This document shows, piece after piece, positions 25,240 to 34,547 of a stretch of 64,000 bases of DNA (position 1 is its first letter; every line of letters begins with the position of its first letter). The DNA lies in NCBI RefSeq assembly GCF_039537705.1, contig NZ_BAABBA010000005.1, positions 182,099 to 246,098 of the forward strand, given 5' to 3'. This DNA comes from Georgenia daeguensis (lineage in GTDB: Bacteria; Actinomycetota; Actinomycetes; Actinomycetales; Actinomycetaceae). The notes beneath the pieces were generated by a model. The model worked only from the letters and a program-made list of their open reading frames with translations, was not told where the DNA came from and did not search any database. The position numbers were made by a program, and so were the translations under genes.

Positions 25240-27123
25240 TCAGAGCGGCGGCGCGGGCAGCGGCGACCAGTCCGGCGCGGGCGCGGCGCCGAGCGCGACC
25301 TGTACGGCGACGACTGCGGCGACGGCGAGGACGAGCACGACGAGCAGGGCCCGGAACCCCCGGGTCGGGGTGAGGACGTCGATCATCGCCCGGGCGCCGT
25401 CGCGGGCCGGGCGGCTGGTCGGGGTCAGCCAGGCGACGAGAAGGGCGACCAGGGCCCCGGCCAGGAGGGCGAGCGGCGGCCGGACCGCCGGCTCGAGCGG
25501 CAGGGACATCCGGTCGACCACCCACCAGGTCCCGCCGCCGAGGAGCGCCCCGAGCACCGCGCCGGGCAGCACCGCGAGGACGCCGCGCAGCAGGTGCCAC
25601 GGGAGCCCGGCCAGCATGCGGGCGTCGTCGCCGGGCCTGGCCCCGCGCCGCAGCCGCGCGGACCGCCGGGAGCGTCCGGCCCACCCGGTGGTCGCGGTCA
25701 GCACGAGCAGCGACGCCGTCACGAGCGCGAAGATCCCGGGGAACGAGGCCGCCGCGGCGCTGACCCCCAGGCCGACGGCCGCCACGGTGAGCGTGCGGCG
25801 GCGCGGGGGGACGGCCCAGGCCGGCGGCCGTGAGGGTTCCTGGCTGTAGGGGCCGCCGTAGCCGTACGGGTCGAGCTCGCCGTGGCCGCCGTCGCGGGGG
25901 CCGGCGACCGGCGGCAGCGCGCGGGTGAGCGGCTCCCCGACCGGCGGCAGCGCGCGGGTGAGCGGCTCCTCGACCGGCGCCCACGTGCTGGCCCGCCCGA
26001 CGGGGTACGTCGGGGGCGGCGGACCGCCGGGGCCGCCGCTGGCCGCCGCCGGCGGGAAGGCCCGGGGCGGCTCGGCCGGCAGCGTCCGCGTCGACGGCTC
26101 GGCCGGCAGCGTCCGCGTCGACGGCTCGGCCGGCAGCGTCCGCGTCGACGGCTCGGCGGGCAGCGTCCGCGTGCCGTCGGCGAACGGGCTGGCGGCGACG
26201 CCCCCGGGCACGCCGGCGAGGGTGGTCGTCCCGGCACCGGGCTCGATCGCCGTCGTCGCGCCGAGCGCGCCGGCCCCGGCCGCCGCCGCCGCCGCGCCGA
26301 TGACCTGGGTGAGCTGGTCGTCGCCCCAGGTGCCGTCGAGGACGGCGAGCACGCCGTCGGGGTCGAGGCGGAGGTCCGGGTCGGGGTCCAGCGCGGCGCG
26401 CAGCGCCCGGGCGGTGACCTCGGGCAGGCCGTCCGTGTCCACCTGCCCCGTGGCGACCCGCGCGAGCACGACGCCGGTGGGACCCCGGCCGAACGGCGGT
26501 CGCGCCGTCGCGGCGAACACCAGCACGGCCGCCCAGCCCCACCAGTCGCACGCCGGCCCGGGTTCGGCGCCCGCGATCACCTCGGGGTCGAGGTACCCCG
26601 GGGTGCCGGTGACCATGCCGGTCTGGGTGAGCCGGGCGTCGTCGACCACCTGGGCGATGCCGAAGTCGATGACCACCGGGCCGTGCTCGGACATCATGAC
26701 GTTGCCGGGCTTGAGGTCGCGGTGCACCACCCCGACGGCGTGGATCGCGCGCAGCGCCTCCGCGAGGCCGTGGGCGAGGTTGGACAGCTCCTCCGGGGCG
26801 AACGGACCGTCGGCGGCGACGTCCTCCTCGAGGGTGGGCCCGTCGATCAGCTCGGTGACCACGAATGCCTCGGCGTCCTCCACCTCGGCGTCCAGCACGC
26901 GGGCCACGCCGGCGTCGCGCACGCGGTGGAGGAGGGAGACCTCCCGCGCCAGCCGGCGCCGCGCCTGGGGGTCCGTGCCGATGTGCGGGTGGAGCAGCTT
27001 GAGCGCCACGTGACGTCCGTCGGCGTCGACCGCCTCGTGGACCGACCCCATGCCGCCGGCCCCGATGCGGCGCAGCAGGCGGTAGCCACCCACCTCGCGC
27101 CCGTCGGGGCCCTGGTCCGTCAT
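25240..27123 (-). CDS. PknB-type serine/threonine protein kinase with polytopic C-terminus
   Basis: In this 627-residue protein the kinase domain spans ~13-275: glycine loop GAGGMGSVHEA, VAIK-type Lys in ALKLL, catalytic loop HRDLKPGNVM, DFG, and GTPGYLDPE. A Pro/Thr/Ala linker (~280-420) contains two sets of tandem repeats. The last ~190 residues have about five transmembrane helices instead of the single helix plus PASTA domains seen in PknB, so it is not a cell-wall muropeptide sensor of that kind. ATG at 27123 follows a TAGCGT hexamer by six bases. Confidence 0.9.
   Translation of the reverse strand: MTDQGPDGREVGGYRLLRRIGAGGMGSVHEAVDADGRHVALKLLHPHIGTDPQARRRLAREVSLLHRVRDAGVARVLDAEVEDAEAFVVTELIDGPTLEEDVAADGPFAPEELSNLAHGLAEALRAIHAVGVVHRDLKPGNVMMSEHGPVVIDFGIAQVVDDARLTQTGMVTGTPGYLDPEVIAGAEPGPACDWWGWAAVLVFAATARPPFGRGPTGVVLARVATGQVDTDGLPEVTARALRAALDPDPDLRLDPDGVLAVLDGTWGDDQLTQVIGAAAAAAGAGALGATTAIEPGAGTTTLAGVPGGVAASPFADGTRTLPAEPSTRTLPAEPSTRTLPAEPSTRTLPAEPPRAFPPAAASGGPGGPPPPTYPVGRASTWAPVEEPLTRALPPVGEPLTRALPPVAGPRDGGHGELDPYGYGGPYSQEPSRPPAWAVPPRRRTLTVAAVGLGVSAAAASFPGIFALVTASLLVLTATTGWAGRSRRSARLRRGARPGDDARMLAGLPWHLLRGVLAVLPGAVLGALLGGGTWWVVDRMSLPLEPAVRPPLALLAGALVALLVAWLTPTSRPARDGARAMIDVLTPTRGFRALLVVLVLAVAAVVAVQVALGAAPAPDWSPLPAPPL
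25906..25971 (-). repeat. 33-bp tandem duplication in the kinase linker
   Basis: Two 33-bp units (25906-25938, 25939-25971) encode the 11-residue unit GEPLTRALPPV twice. Confidence 0.85.
26071..26178 (-). repeat. 27-bp tandem repeat, four copies, in the kinase linker
   Basis: Units at 26071, 26098, 26125 and 26152 encode STRTLPAEP. The first three are nearly identical and the last drifts at its end. The Thr residues could be phosphorylation targets. Confidence 0.9.
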
Positions 27124-27129
27124 GGCTCC

Positions 27130-27135
27130 ACGCTA
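27130..27135 (-). promoter_or_regulatory. Leaderless-type -10 hexamer TAGCGT for the kinase gene
   Basis: Minus-strand TAGCGT, six bases, then ATG at 27123. Confidence 0.6.
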
Positions 27136-27252
27136 CCTACCGGCCGGGCCGCCGCGGGCGGGCGGAGCAGTGGCGGCGGCCACCACACCGGGCAGGAGCG
27201 TCGTCTCGCAAGTACGGTGGCAGGCAGACACCCCTGAAGGAGCTGAACCACC

Positions 27253-28722
27253 GTGCCTGCCGGAGAACATGAGTTCGTCGTCGTCGCCAACCGCCTTCCT
27301 GTCGACATCAGCGTCGCCCAGGACGGCTCGCTGAGCTGGCAGCGTTCCCCCGGCGGACTCGTCACGGCGCTCGCGCCGATCATGCAGAAGAACGACGGCG
27401 CCTGGGTCGGCTGGTCCGGGCAGGCCGACTTCTCCCACGAGCCTTTCGACGGCGAGGGCATGCGGCTGTGGCCGGTCGCGCTGAGCGAGGAGGAGATCGC
27501 CAGCTACTACGAGGGCTTCTCCAACGGCACGCTGTGGCCGCTGTACCACGACGTCATCGTGGCGCCGGAGTTCCACCGCACCTGGTGGAACGCCTACGTC
27601 TCGGTCAACCGCCGCTTCGCCGCGGCCGCCGCGGAGGCCGCCGCCCCGGGCGGGACGGTGTGGGTCCACGACTACCAGCTCCAGCTGGTCCCGGCGGTGC
27701 TGCGGCTGCTGCGCCCGGACGTGAAGATCGGCTTCTTCAACCACATCCCGTTCCCACCGGTGGAGATCTTCGGCCAGCTCCCCTGGCGCCGCCAGGTGGT
27801 CGAGGGGCTGCTCGGCGCGGACCTCGTGGGCTTCCAGCGCCCGGGCGACGCCGCGAACTTCCTGCGTGCGGTGCGCCGGCTGACCGACCTGAAGGTCCAG
27901 GGCCCCCAGGTGACGATCCCGGGCCGCTGGTCCCGCCCGGACCGCGCGGTGCGCGCCCAGGCGTTCCCGATCTCCATCGACGCCGCGTCCTTCGACAGCC
28001 TCGCCCGCACCCCCGAGGTGCTCGCCCGTGCCAAGGAGATTCGCAAGGAGCTGGGCAGCCCGGAGGTGCTGCTCCTGGGCGTGGACCGCCTCGACTACAC
28101 CAAGGGCATCCGCCACCGGCTCAAGGCCTTCGGCGAGCTCTTGGAGGACGGCCAGCTGCGCGTGCCCGAGGCGTCGATGATCCAGGTGGCCAGCCCCTCC
28201 CGGGAACGGGTCGAGCAGTACCGGCAGCTGCGCGACGAGGTCGAGGTGACCGTCGGCCGCATCAACGGCGACTTCGGCACGCTCGGCCGCGCGGCCGTGC
28301 ACTACCTGCACCACTCCTACCCGATGGAGGAGATGGCGGCGCTGTACCGCGCGGCGGACGTCATGCTCGTGACCTCGCTGCGCGACGGCATGAACCTCGT
28401 GGCCAAGGAGTACGTGGCCGCCCGCTCGGACCTCGGCGGCGCGCTGGTGCTCTCGGAGTTCACCGGTGCCGCGGACGAGCTCACCCAGGCGCTGCAGATC
28501 AACCCGCACGACATCGACGGCACCAAGGCCACGATCATGCGGGCCATCGGCATGGACGCGAAGGAGGGCCGACGGCGGATGCGGAGCCTGCGCCGCCGGG
28601 TGCTCGAGCACGACGTCCAGCGCTGGGCGGACGACTTCCTCGGCTACCTCGCCATGTCGGTCCCCAGCCCCATGTCCGTCGCCACCCCGATGTCCGTCCC
28701 CAGCCCGCAGGAGGTCCGGTGA
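27253..28722 (+). CDS. otsA: Trehalose-6-phosphate synthase (GT20)
   Basis: This 489-residue enzyme joins UDP- (or ADP-/GDP-) glucose with glucose-6-phosphate to form trehalose-6-phosphate. GT20 landmarks: VVVANRLPV start, GGLVTAL, VHDYQLQLVP, GFFNHIPFPP, LLGVDRLDYTKGI, and TSLRDGMNLVAKEYVA. GTG start with GAAGGAG ten bases upstream, and a TACGGT hexamer at 27213-27218 gives a short leader. The C-terminus ends in a three-copy six-residue repeat that is not part of the fold. otsB overlaps by 4 nt. Confidence 0.97.
   Translation: MPAGEHEFVVVANRLPVDISVAQDGSLSWQRSPGGLVTALAPIMQKNDGAWVGWSGQADFSHEPFDGEGMRLWPVALSEEEIASYYEGFSNGTLWPLYHDVIVAPEFHRTWWNAYVSVNRRFAAAAAEAAAPGGTVWVHDYQLQLVPAVLRLLRPDVKIGFFNHIPFPPVEIFGQLPWRRQVVEGLLGADLVGFQRPGDAANFLRAVRRLTDLKVQGPQVTIPGRWSRPDRAVRAQAFPISIDAASFDSLARTPEVLARAKEIRKELGSPEVLLLGVDRLDYTKGIRHRLKAFGELLEDGQLRVPEASMIQVASPSRERVEQYRQLRDEVEVTVGRINGDFGTLGRAAVHYLHHSYPMEEMAALYRAADVMLVTSLRDGMNLVAKEYVAARSDLGGALVLSEFTGAADELTQALQINPHDIDGTKATIMRAIGMDAKEGRRRMRSLRRRVLEHDVQRWADDFLGYLAMSVPSPMSVATPMSVPSPQEVR
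28654..28707 (+). repeat. 18-bp tandem repeat, three copies, at the end of otsA
   Basis: Units at 28654, 28672 and 28690 encode MSVPSP, MSVATP, MSVPSP. Each unit starts with an in-frame ATG. Confidence 0.9.
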
Positions 28723-29651
28723 CCGCCCACCCCGCCCACCCCGCCGACCGGCCCGCCGCCCCGCGGCCGGGCGAGACGCCCGAGGCCGCGCACGACGCCG
28801 GGGTGCCGGGACCCGGCATCGAGGCGCCGCTGTTCACCGCCCACCTCGAGGAGTCCCTCGACCTCGCCCTGCGCGAGCTCGCGGGGCGGGGGCGGATCCT
28901 GGTCGGCCTCGACTTCGACGGCGTCCTGGCTCCGATCGTCCTGGACCCGAGGACGTCACGGATGCTCCCCGTCTCGGCCGAGGCGGTCGCGGGCCTCGCG
29001 GAGCTGCCGGGGGTCGACGTCGTCCTGGTCTCGGGGCGGGAGGCGAGCGATCTCGTGGCTCTCGCCGGCCTGCCCGCCGGCAGCCGGGTCATCGGCTCCC
29101 ACGGCGCCCAGTGGGGCCGCGTCGTCGACTCCCCCGACGGCGGCACGACCCTCGAGGCGGAGCCCGTCGGCCTCACCGAGGAGCAGGCCCGCCTGAGGGC
29201 CGAGCTCCTTCGCGAGACGGAGGCCCTGGCCGCCGAGGTGGAGGGGGCGTGGGTGCAGGCCAAGCCCGCCGCCGTCGTCCTGCACACCCGGCCGGCGGAG
29301 CGCGAGCCGGGCGAGCGGCTGACCCGCCGCGTGCTGGACGGCCCGGCGGCCCGCGAGGGCGTGCGCGTGGTCGTCGGCAAGGAGGTCGTGGAGATGGCGG
29401 TGCTCGAGGTGACCAAGGGCGACGCGCTGCACCAGCTGCGCGGGGCGCTGGGCGTCGACGCCGTCCTCTACGCCGGTGACGACACCACGGACGAGGACGC
29501 GTTCGCCGTCCTGGGCGAGGGCGACGTCTCGATCAAGGTCGGCGACGGCGAGAGTGGCGCGGCCTACCGCGTGACCGACCCGGAGGAGTTCTCCGCCGTC
29601 CTCGTGCGGCTGCTCGAGCTGCGTCAAGAGGCTCAGGACTCACACCTGTAA
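28719..29651 (+). CDS. otsB: Trehalose-6-phosphate phosphatase (HAD)
   Basis: This 310-residue enzyme dephosphorylates trehalose-6-phosphate. HAD motif I is DFDGVL, motif II is LVSGR, GSHGAQWG is the cap substrate region, and motif III/IV is KGDALHQL with YAGDDTTDEDAF. The GTG at 28719 overlaps the otsA stop (GTGA), with GGAGG just upstream inside otsA. The first ~35 residues are Pro/Ala-rich. With otsA it gives a complete trehalose route. Confidence 0.95.
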   Translation: MTAHPAHPADRPAAPRPGETPEAAHDAGVPGPGIEAPLFTAHLEESLDLALRELAGRGRILVGLDFDGVLAPIVLDPRTSRMLPVSAEAVAGLAELPGVDVVLVSGREASDLVALAGLPAGSRVIGSHGAQWGRVVDSPDGGTTLEAEPVGLTEEQARLRAELLRETEALAAEVEGAWVQAKPAAVVLHTRPAEREPGERLTRRVLDGPAAREGVRVVVGKEVVEMAVLEVTKGDALHQLRGALGVDAVLYAGDDTTDEDAFAVLGEGDVSIKVGDGESGAAYRVTDPEEFSAVLVRLLELRQEAQDSHL

Positions 29652-29794
29652 CACACCCTGTGCCACTATGGGGGTGGCTGCTGTCGTGGACCGAAGGGTC
29701 CGCGACGGTTCGCTGTGTCAGAGCGGACACCTCTCGGCACCTTTCACAACGGATCGTCCGGCACGTACCTGCCGGTGAAGGGATGTACATCACC

Positions 29795-30919
29795 ATGGCC
29801 TCCGTCACCTTCGACAAAGCCACCCGCCTCTACCCGGGCTCCGAGCGCCCGGCCGTCGACTCCCTGGACCTGGAGGTCGCCGACGGCGAGTTCCTCGTTC
29901 TCGTCGGCCCGTCCGGCTGCGGCAAGTCCACCTCGCTGCGCATGCTCGCCGGCCTCGAGGACGTCAACTCCGGCCGCATCTTCATCGGCGACCGCGACGT
30001 CACCGACGTCCAGCCCAAGGACCGTGACATCGCCATGGTCTTCCAGAACTACGCGCTCTACCCGCACATGTCCGTCGCCGACAACATGGGCTTCGCGCTG
30101 AAGATCGCCGGCACCCCGAAGGCCGAGATCGAGCAGCGCGTCAAGGAGGCCGCGAAGATCCTCGACCTGACCGAGTACCTCCAGCGCAAGCCGAAGGCCC
30201 TCTCGGGCGGTCAGCGGCAGCGCGTCGCGATGGGCCGCGCGATCGTCCGCCAGCCGCGCGTCTTCCTCATGGACGAGCCGCTGTCCAACCTCGACGCCAA
30301 GCTGCGCGTGCAGACCCGCACCCAGATCGCCTCCCTCCAGCGGCGCCTGGGCGTCACCACGGTCTACGTCACCCACGACCAGACCGAGGCCCTGACCATG
30401 GGCGACCGCATCGCGGTCCTCAAGGACGGCATCCTGCAGCAGGTCGGTACCCCGCGGGAGATGTACGACACCCCCGCCAACGTGTTCGTCGCCGGCTTCA
30501 TCGGCTCCCCGGCCATGAACCTGGGCGACTTCCGGGTCCAGGACGGGCAGGCCGTGCTCGGCTCCGCCCACGTGCCGCTGAGCCGCGCCACGCTGGACGC
30601 GCTGACCGACGCGGACAACGGCAAGGTGATCCTGGGCTTCCGGCCGGAGTCCCTCGACCGCGCTCCGGCGGGCGAGGGCACCATCCCGGTGACCGTCAAC
30701 CTGGTCGAGGAGCTCGGTTCCGACGCGTTCGTCTACGGCGAGCTCTCGGGCGACCGCGAGCTCAACGAGCACCTCGGCTCCGGGGACGACTCGGACCAGA
30801 TCATCGTGCGCATCGACCCGCGCGACGTGCCGATGAAGGGCGACAAGATCCACGTGCGCATCCGCGAGGGCGAGCAGCACGTGTTCTCCTCCGCGACGGG
30901 CCGCCGCCTGCCGCAGTGA
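29795..30919 (+). CDS. ugpC: ABC transporter ATP-binding protein, UgpC/MsmK type
   Basis: The 374-residue sugar-importer ATPase has Walker A GPSGCGKST, LSGGQRQR signature, Walker B VFLMDEP, switch His in THDQTEA, and a C-terminal MalK-type regulatory (TOBE) region with ILGFRPESL. No permease or binding protein is adjacent, as is common for the shared ATPase that serves several sugar transporters. ATG at 29795 is preferred because GAAGGG sits ~12 bases upstream. ATG at 29783 is the alternative and has no spacing. Confidence 0.9.
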   Translation: MASVTFDKATRLYPGSERPAVDSLDLEVADGEFLVLVGPSGCGKSTSLRMLAGLEDVNSGRIFIGDRDVTDVQPKDRDIAMVFQNYALYPHMSVADNMGFALKIAGTPKAEIEQRVKEAAKILDLTEYLQRKPKALSGGQRQRVAMGRAIVRQPRVFLMDEPLSNLDAKLRVQTRTQIASLQRRLGVTTVYVTHDQTEALTMGDRIAVLKDGILQQVGTPREMYDTPANVFVAGFIGSPAMNLGDFRVQDGQAVLGSAHVPLSRATLDALTDADNGKVILGFRPESLDRAPAGEGTIPVTVNLVEELGSDAFVYGELSGDRELNEHLGSGDDSDQIIVRIDPRDVPMKGDKIHVRIREGEQHVFSSATGRRLPQ

Positions 30920-30960
30920 CCTCAGCCGGCCGACGGCGCACCTGCCCTCGGCCGGCGACC

Positions 30961-31041
30961 CCGAGGGGGCGGGTCCGTCCGGGCCCGCCCCCTCGGCCGG
31001 CGACCCCGAGCGGGCGGGTCCGTCCGGGCCCGCCCCCTCGG
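30961..31041. terminator. Tandemly duplicated hairpin terminator
   Basis: A 45-bp unit is repeated. Copy 1 has a perfect 13-bp stem (30961-30973 with 30984-30996). Copy 2 has the same stem with one mismatch (31006-31018 with 31029-31041). Loop is ten bases. It lies downstream of ugpC. Confidence 0.75.
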
Positions 31042-31149
31042 GCTCTCCTGGCGTAGATTGCGGGGAGCCGCCGCGAACCGGACGAACCTCACAGGACGGT
31101 CGGTGCCGTGCCCGCTCGCAGCGGCGCATCGACCGGGAAGAATGGCCCC

Positions 31150-32394
31150 ATGGCACAGCAGCTGCAGATCACCGCCGCACGGGTGGACCCTGCGTTGCTC
31201 GACCTCCCCTGGGAGATCCCCCTGGAGGAGTGGCCCGAGGACGTCCTCGCCGCGCTCCCCCGCGGCATCTCGCGGCACGTCGTGCGCTTCGTGCGCCTGT
31301 CCGGCCGGATCCTCGCCGTGAAGGAGATCGGCGAGTCCGTGGCCTACCACGAGTACGAGCAGCTCCGAGCCCTCGGGCGCCTCGAGGCCCCGGCCGTGCA
31401 GCCCCTCGCCGTGATCACCGGGCGCAGCGCCCCGGACGGGGAGGAGCTGAACTCCGTGCTGGTCACCGAGCACCTGCAGTACTCCCTCCCCTACCGGGCC
31501 CTGTTCAGCCAGTACATGCGCCCCGAGACCGCCAGCCGGCTCATCGACGCCCTGAGCGTGCTGCTCGTGCGCCTGCACCTGCTCGGCTTCTACTGGGGCG
31601 ACGTCTCGCTGTCGAACACCCTCTTCCGCCGTGACGCCGGCGCGTTCGCCGCCTACCTGGTCGACGCCGAGACCGGCGAGCTCCACCCCGCGCTGACGCC
31701 GGGCCAGCGCGGCTACGACCTGGACCTCGCGCGGACCAACATCATCGGCGAGCTGATGGACCTGCAGGCCGGCGAGGTGCTGGACGAGGACGTCGACGTC
31801 ATCGAGGTGGGCAACCAGATCGTCGAGCGCTACGAGTCGCTGTGGGCGGAGCTCACCCGTGAGGAGTCCTTCGGCTCGGCCGAGCGCTGGCGCGTGACCG
31901 AGCGGATCAACCGCCTCAACGACCTCGGCTTCGACGTCGGCGAGCTGACCATGACCACGGACGTGGACGGCACGACCGTCTCGATCCAGCCGAAGGTGGT
32001 CGACGCCGGGCACTACCACCGGCAGATCATGCGGCTGACGGGCCTGGACGTGCAGGAGAACCAGGCGCGCCGCATGCTCAACGACCTGGAGAGCTACCGG
32101 GCCGAGACCGACCGGCAGAACGACGACCTCACGATCGTGGCCCACGACTGGCTCGACGAGGTCTTCACGCCCACGGTGACGGCGGTGCCGCGCGAGATGC
32201 GCCGCAAGCTGGAGCCGGCCGAGATCTTCCACGAGGTGCTCGAGCACCGCTGGTTCATCTCCCAGCAGCAGTCCCGCGACGTGCCCATGGCCGAGGCCGT
32301 GCGGTCCTACGTCGAGCAGGTGCTGCGCCACCGGCCGGACGAGCGGGCGTTCCTCGACCGCGACTCCGTCGAGATCCCCGCCGTCGACTTCTGA
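31150..32394 (+). CDS. DUF4032 domain-containing, kinase-like protein
   Basis: In 414 residues, the N-terminal half looks like an atypical kinase fold (LAVKEIGE, HLLGFYWGDVSLSNTLF where the catalytic loop would be, and YLVDAETGEL as the metal site), followed by the DUF4032 C-terminal region (IMRLTGLDVQENQARRMLNDLE). Found widely in actinobacteria with no assigned role. A TAGATT hexamer at 31054-31059 gives a ~90-nt leader. Its stop is 1 bp from the stop of the convergent gene. Confidence 0.8.
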   Translation: MAQQLQITAARVDPALLDLPWEIPLEEWPEDVLAALPRGISRHVVRFVRLSGRILAVKEIGESVAYHEYEQLRALGRLEAPAVQPLAVITGRSAPDGEELNSVLVTEHLQYSLPYRALFSQYMRPETASRLIDALSVLLVRLHLLGFYWGDVSLSNTLFRRDAGAFAAYLVDAETGELHPALTPGQRGYDLDLARTNIIGELMDLQAGEVLDEDVDVIEVGNQIVERYESLWAELTREESFGSAERWRVTERINRLNDLGFDVGELTMTTDVDGTTVSIQPKVVDAGHYHRQIMRLTGLDVQENQARRMLNDLESYRAETDRQNDDLTIVAHDWLDEVFTPTVTAVPREMRRKLEPAEIFHEVLEHRWFISQQQSRDVPMAEAVRSYVEQVLRHRPDERAFLDRDSVEIPAVDF

Positions 32395-32395
32395 C

Positions 32396-33505
32396 CTACC
32401 GCCGCCGCGCCGCCCGGACCACGGCCACCACCGCGAGCACGCCGAGCGCGACGAGCCCGGCCCGCACCGCCACCCGGGTCGCCGGCGGCGTCGCCGCGGC
32501 CTGCCCCTCGAACGCCAGGCGGGCGGAGCGGGCCGCCGCCCGCGGGAGCGGCTCGGCCTCGTGCGTCCGGGCTCCCGGCAGGTCCGCCGGCTCGGCGCGT
32601 CCCTCCAGCACGTCCGCGACGGCGGACGGCAGGCCGAACGCGGCGACGAAGGCCGCCATGCCGGCGGCGCCGGGCTGCCCCAGCGCGGCGGCGACGGCGA
32701 CCGGGTCGGAGCCGGGGACGGCCGCGGCGAAGGCGGCCGCGTCCTCGCCGTCGCCGAGCAGGTCCTCGACGAGCGTGCGGACGCCGGCCGCGACGTCGTC
32801 GGGAAGCACGTACCGGCTGCGCATCGCCCAGCTGACGACGGCGACGCCCTCGTCGAGGTCGTCGGCGTCGGACTCCGGCCCGGGCAGCAGCAGCGCGGTG
32901 CGGTCCTCGTCGTCGACCTGCAGCCGCAGCACCGGGTAGGCGTCGGTCTCCCAGCCCAGCACGCCGAGCTCACGTCCGGGGCCGGTGGTCATCACCAGGC
33001 GCCGGCTCTCCCCGCCGACCACCTGCTCGGCCACCGTGACGGGCCGGCCCAGCAGGGTGGCGTGGAGGGGCACCTGGTGGACGGGCATCGGGGTGAGCAC
33101 CACCGTGCGCGCGTCGTGCGCGGTGTCCTCAGACTCCACGACGCCGGGCACGCCGCCGCCGGGTGTGGCCGGGCGCGCGCCCGCGGTGCCGAGGTCGTCC
33201 CCCACCGTCCAGTCGGCCTCGTGGCCGGAGTGGACGCCGTCCATGAGCACGTCGGCGTCGAACGCGGCGCCGAGGTCGTCGGCGAGCGCGGCGAGCTCGG
33301 GTCCCGGCGCCACCTCGGAGCTGCCGGCGGTGCCCACGGCCCCGGCGGGGTCGGTCAGGACCGAGAGCGAGAGCAGGTGCTCCGTGCCGGGGTACCACTC
33401 CAGCCGCGCGAGGATCCCGGCGCGGGCGAGGTGGCCGGCCACGGCCTCCGGGTCGAGCGAGGCCGCGACCAGCACGCCCTCGGTACGGTTCCACGGTCCG
33501 GCCAT
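32396..33505 (-). CDS. Hypothetical protein with C-terminal membrane anchor
   Basis: The 369-residue protein is acidic through most of its length and ends in a single transmembrane helix followed by RAARRR, giving a tail-anchored shape. No family is recognised. The ATG at 33505 is 1 bp after the rlmB stop, with GGAGC upstream, so it belongs to the cysS-rlmB operon. Confidence 0.65.
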   Translation of the reverse strand: MAGPWNRTEGVLVAASLDPEAVAGHLARAGILARLEWYPGTEHLLSLSVLTDPAGAVGTAGSSEVAPGPELAALADDLGAAFDADVLMDGVHSGHEADWTVGDDLGTAGARPATPGGGVPGVVESEDTAHDARTVVLTPMPVHQVPLHATLLGRPVTVAEQVVGGESRRLVMTTGPGRELGVLGWETDAYPVLRLQVDDEDRTALLLPGPESDADDLDEGVAVVSWAMRSRYVLPDDVAAGVRTLVEDLLGDGEDAAAFAAAVPGSDPVAVAAALGQPGAAGMAAFVAAFGLPSAVADVLEGRAEPADLPGARTHEAEPLPRAAARSARLAFEGQAAATPPATRVAVRAGLVALGVLAVVAVVRAARRR

Positions 33506-33506
33506 G

Positions 33507-34547
33507 TCAGCTCCTGCTCTCGCGGCGCCGCGCCACCTCGTACAGGGCGATCCCGGTGGCCACCGCGGCGTTGAGCGACTCCACGGAGGCGGCGATCGGG
33601 ATGGAGGCGACGACGTCGCACGTCTCGCGCACGAGGCGGCTCAGGCCCTTGCCCTCCGACCCGGTGACGAGCACCAGCGGCTCGGAGGCCAGCTCGAGGT
33701 CGCCCACGGAGACCGGGCCCCCGCCGTCGAGCCCGACGACGAAGCAGCCGGCCTCCTTCAGGTCCTTCAGCGCCCGGACGAGGTTCGTCACCCGGGCGAC
33801 CGGCACCCGGGCGGCCGCCCCGGCCGAGACCTTCCACGCCGCCGCGGTCACGCCGGCGGAGCGGCGCTCGGGCACGATCACGCCGTCGGCGCCGAACGCC
33901 CCGGAGCTGCGCAGGACGGCCCCGAGGTTGTGCGGGTCGGTGACGCCGTCCAGCGCGACGAGCAGCGCGGGGTGGTTGGCGCGCTCGGCCCGCGCGAGCA
34001 GGTCGGGGACGTCCCGGTAGCTGTAGGCCGGCACCTCGATGGCCACGCCCTGGTGCACGGCGTCGTCGGTGAGGTGGTCGAGGTCGGAGCGGGAGACCTC
34101 GACCAGCGGGGCGCCCAGCGCGGTGGCGGTGCGCACAACCTCGGCGACGCGCTCGTCCGACATCATGCCGCCGGCGAGGAAGACCTTCGCCAGCGGGATC
34201 CCGGAGCGCACAGCCTCGGTGACCGGGTTGCGGCCGGCGATGATCTCGTGGTCCCCGCCGACGCGGAGGGCCTCGCGCACCTTGGCGGTCATCGAGGCGC
34301 TGCGGGCGGCGTCGCGCGCCTCGCGGCCGGCGTCCCGGCCCGCCACGCGCGTGCCGCCCCGGCGGGCCTCCTTGCGCTCCTCGGCGGCCTTCTTCTTCGC
34401 CGCCGGGTGGTAGGGGCGGTCCTCGGCCTTCGGCGTCGGGCCGCGCCCCTCGAGGGCGCGACGGCGCTGGCCGCCCGACCCGACGGTCTGCCCCTTCTTG
34501 GACCCCGGCTTGCGCACGGCACCTCGCCGCTGAGAGTTCCCTGCCAT
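33507..34547 (-). CDS. rlmB: 23S rRNA (guanosine-2'-O-)-methyltransferase RlmB (SpoU/TrmH family)
   Basis: The 346-residue protein has a ~100-residue basic, disordered N-terminal extension, a substrate-binding domain starting EIIAGRNPVTEAV, and a SPOUT knot domain with DPHNLGAVLRSSGAFGADG, LVLVTGSEGKGLSR and SLNAAVATGIALYE. It methylates a guanosine in 23S rRNA with S-adenosylmethionine. The ATG shares its A with the cysS stop (TGATG). Confidence 0.92.
   Translation of the reverse strand: MAGNSQRRGAVRKPGSKKGQTVGSGGQRRRALEGRGPTPKAEDRPYHPAAKKKAAEERKEARRGGTRVAGRDAGREARDAARSASMTAKVREALRVGGDHEIIAGRNPVTEAVRSGIPLAKVFLAGGMMSDERVAEVVRTATALGAPLVEVSRSDLDHLTDDAVHQGVAIEVPAYSYRDVPDLLARAERANHPALLVALDGVTDPHNLGAVLRSSGAFGADGVIVPERRSAGVTAAAWKVSAGAAARVPVARVTNLVRALKDLKEAGCFVVGLDGGGPVSVGDLELASEPLVLVTGSEGKGLSRLVRETCDVVASIPIAASVESLNAAVATGIALYEVARRRESRS

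Noticed and set aside
32396..33505. Assignment of the tail-anchored protein to a peptide chain release or eRF1-like group
   Set aside because: The acidic middle region gave a faint impression, but I could not point to any conserved motif, so it is left as hypothetical.
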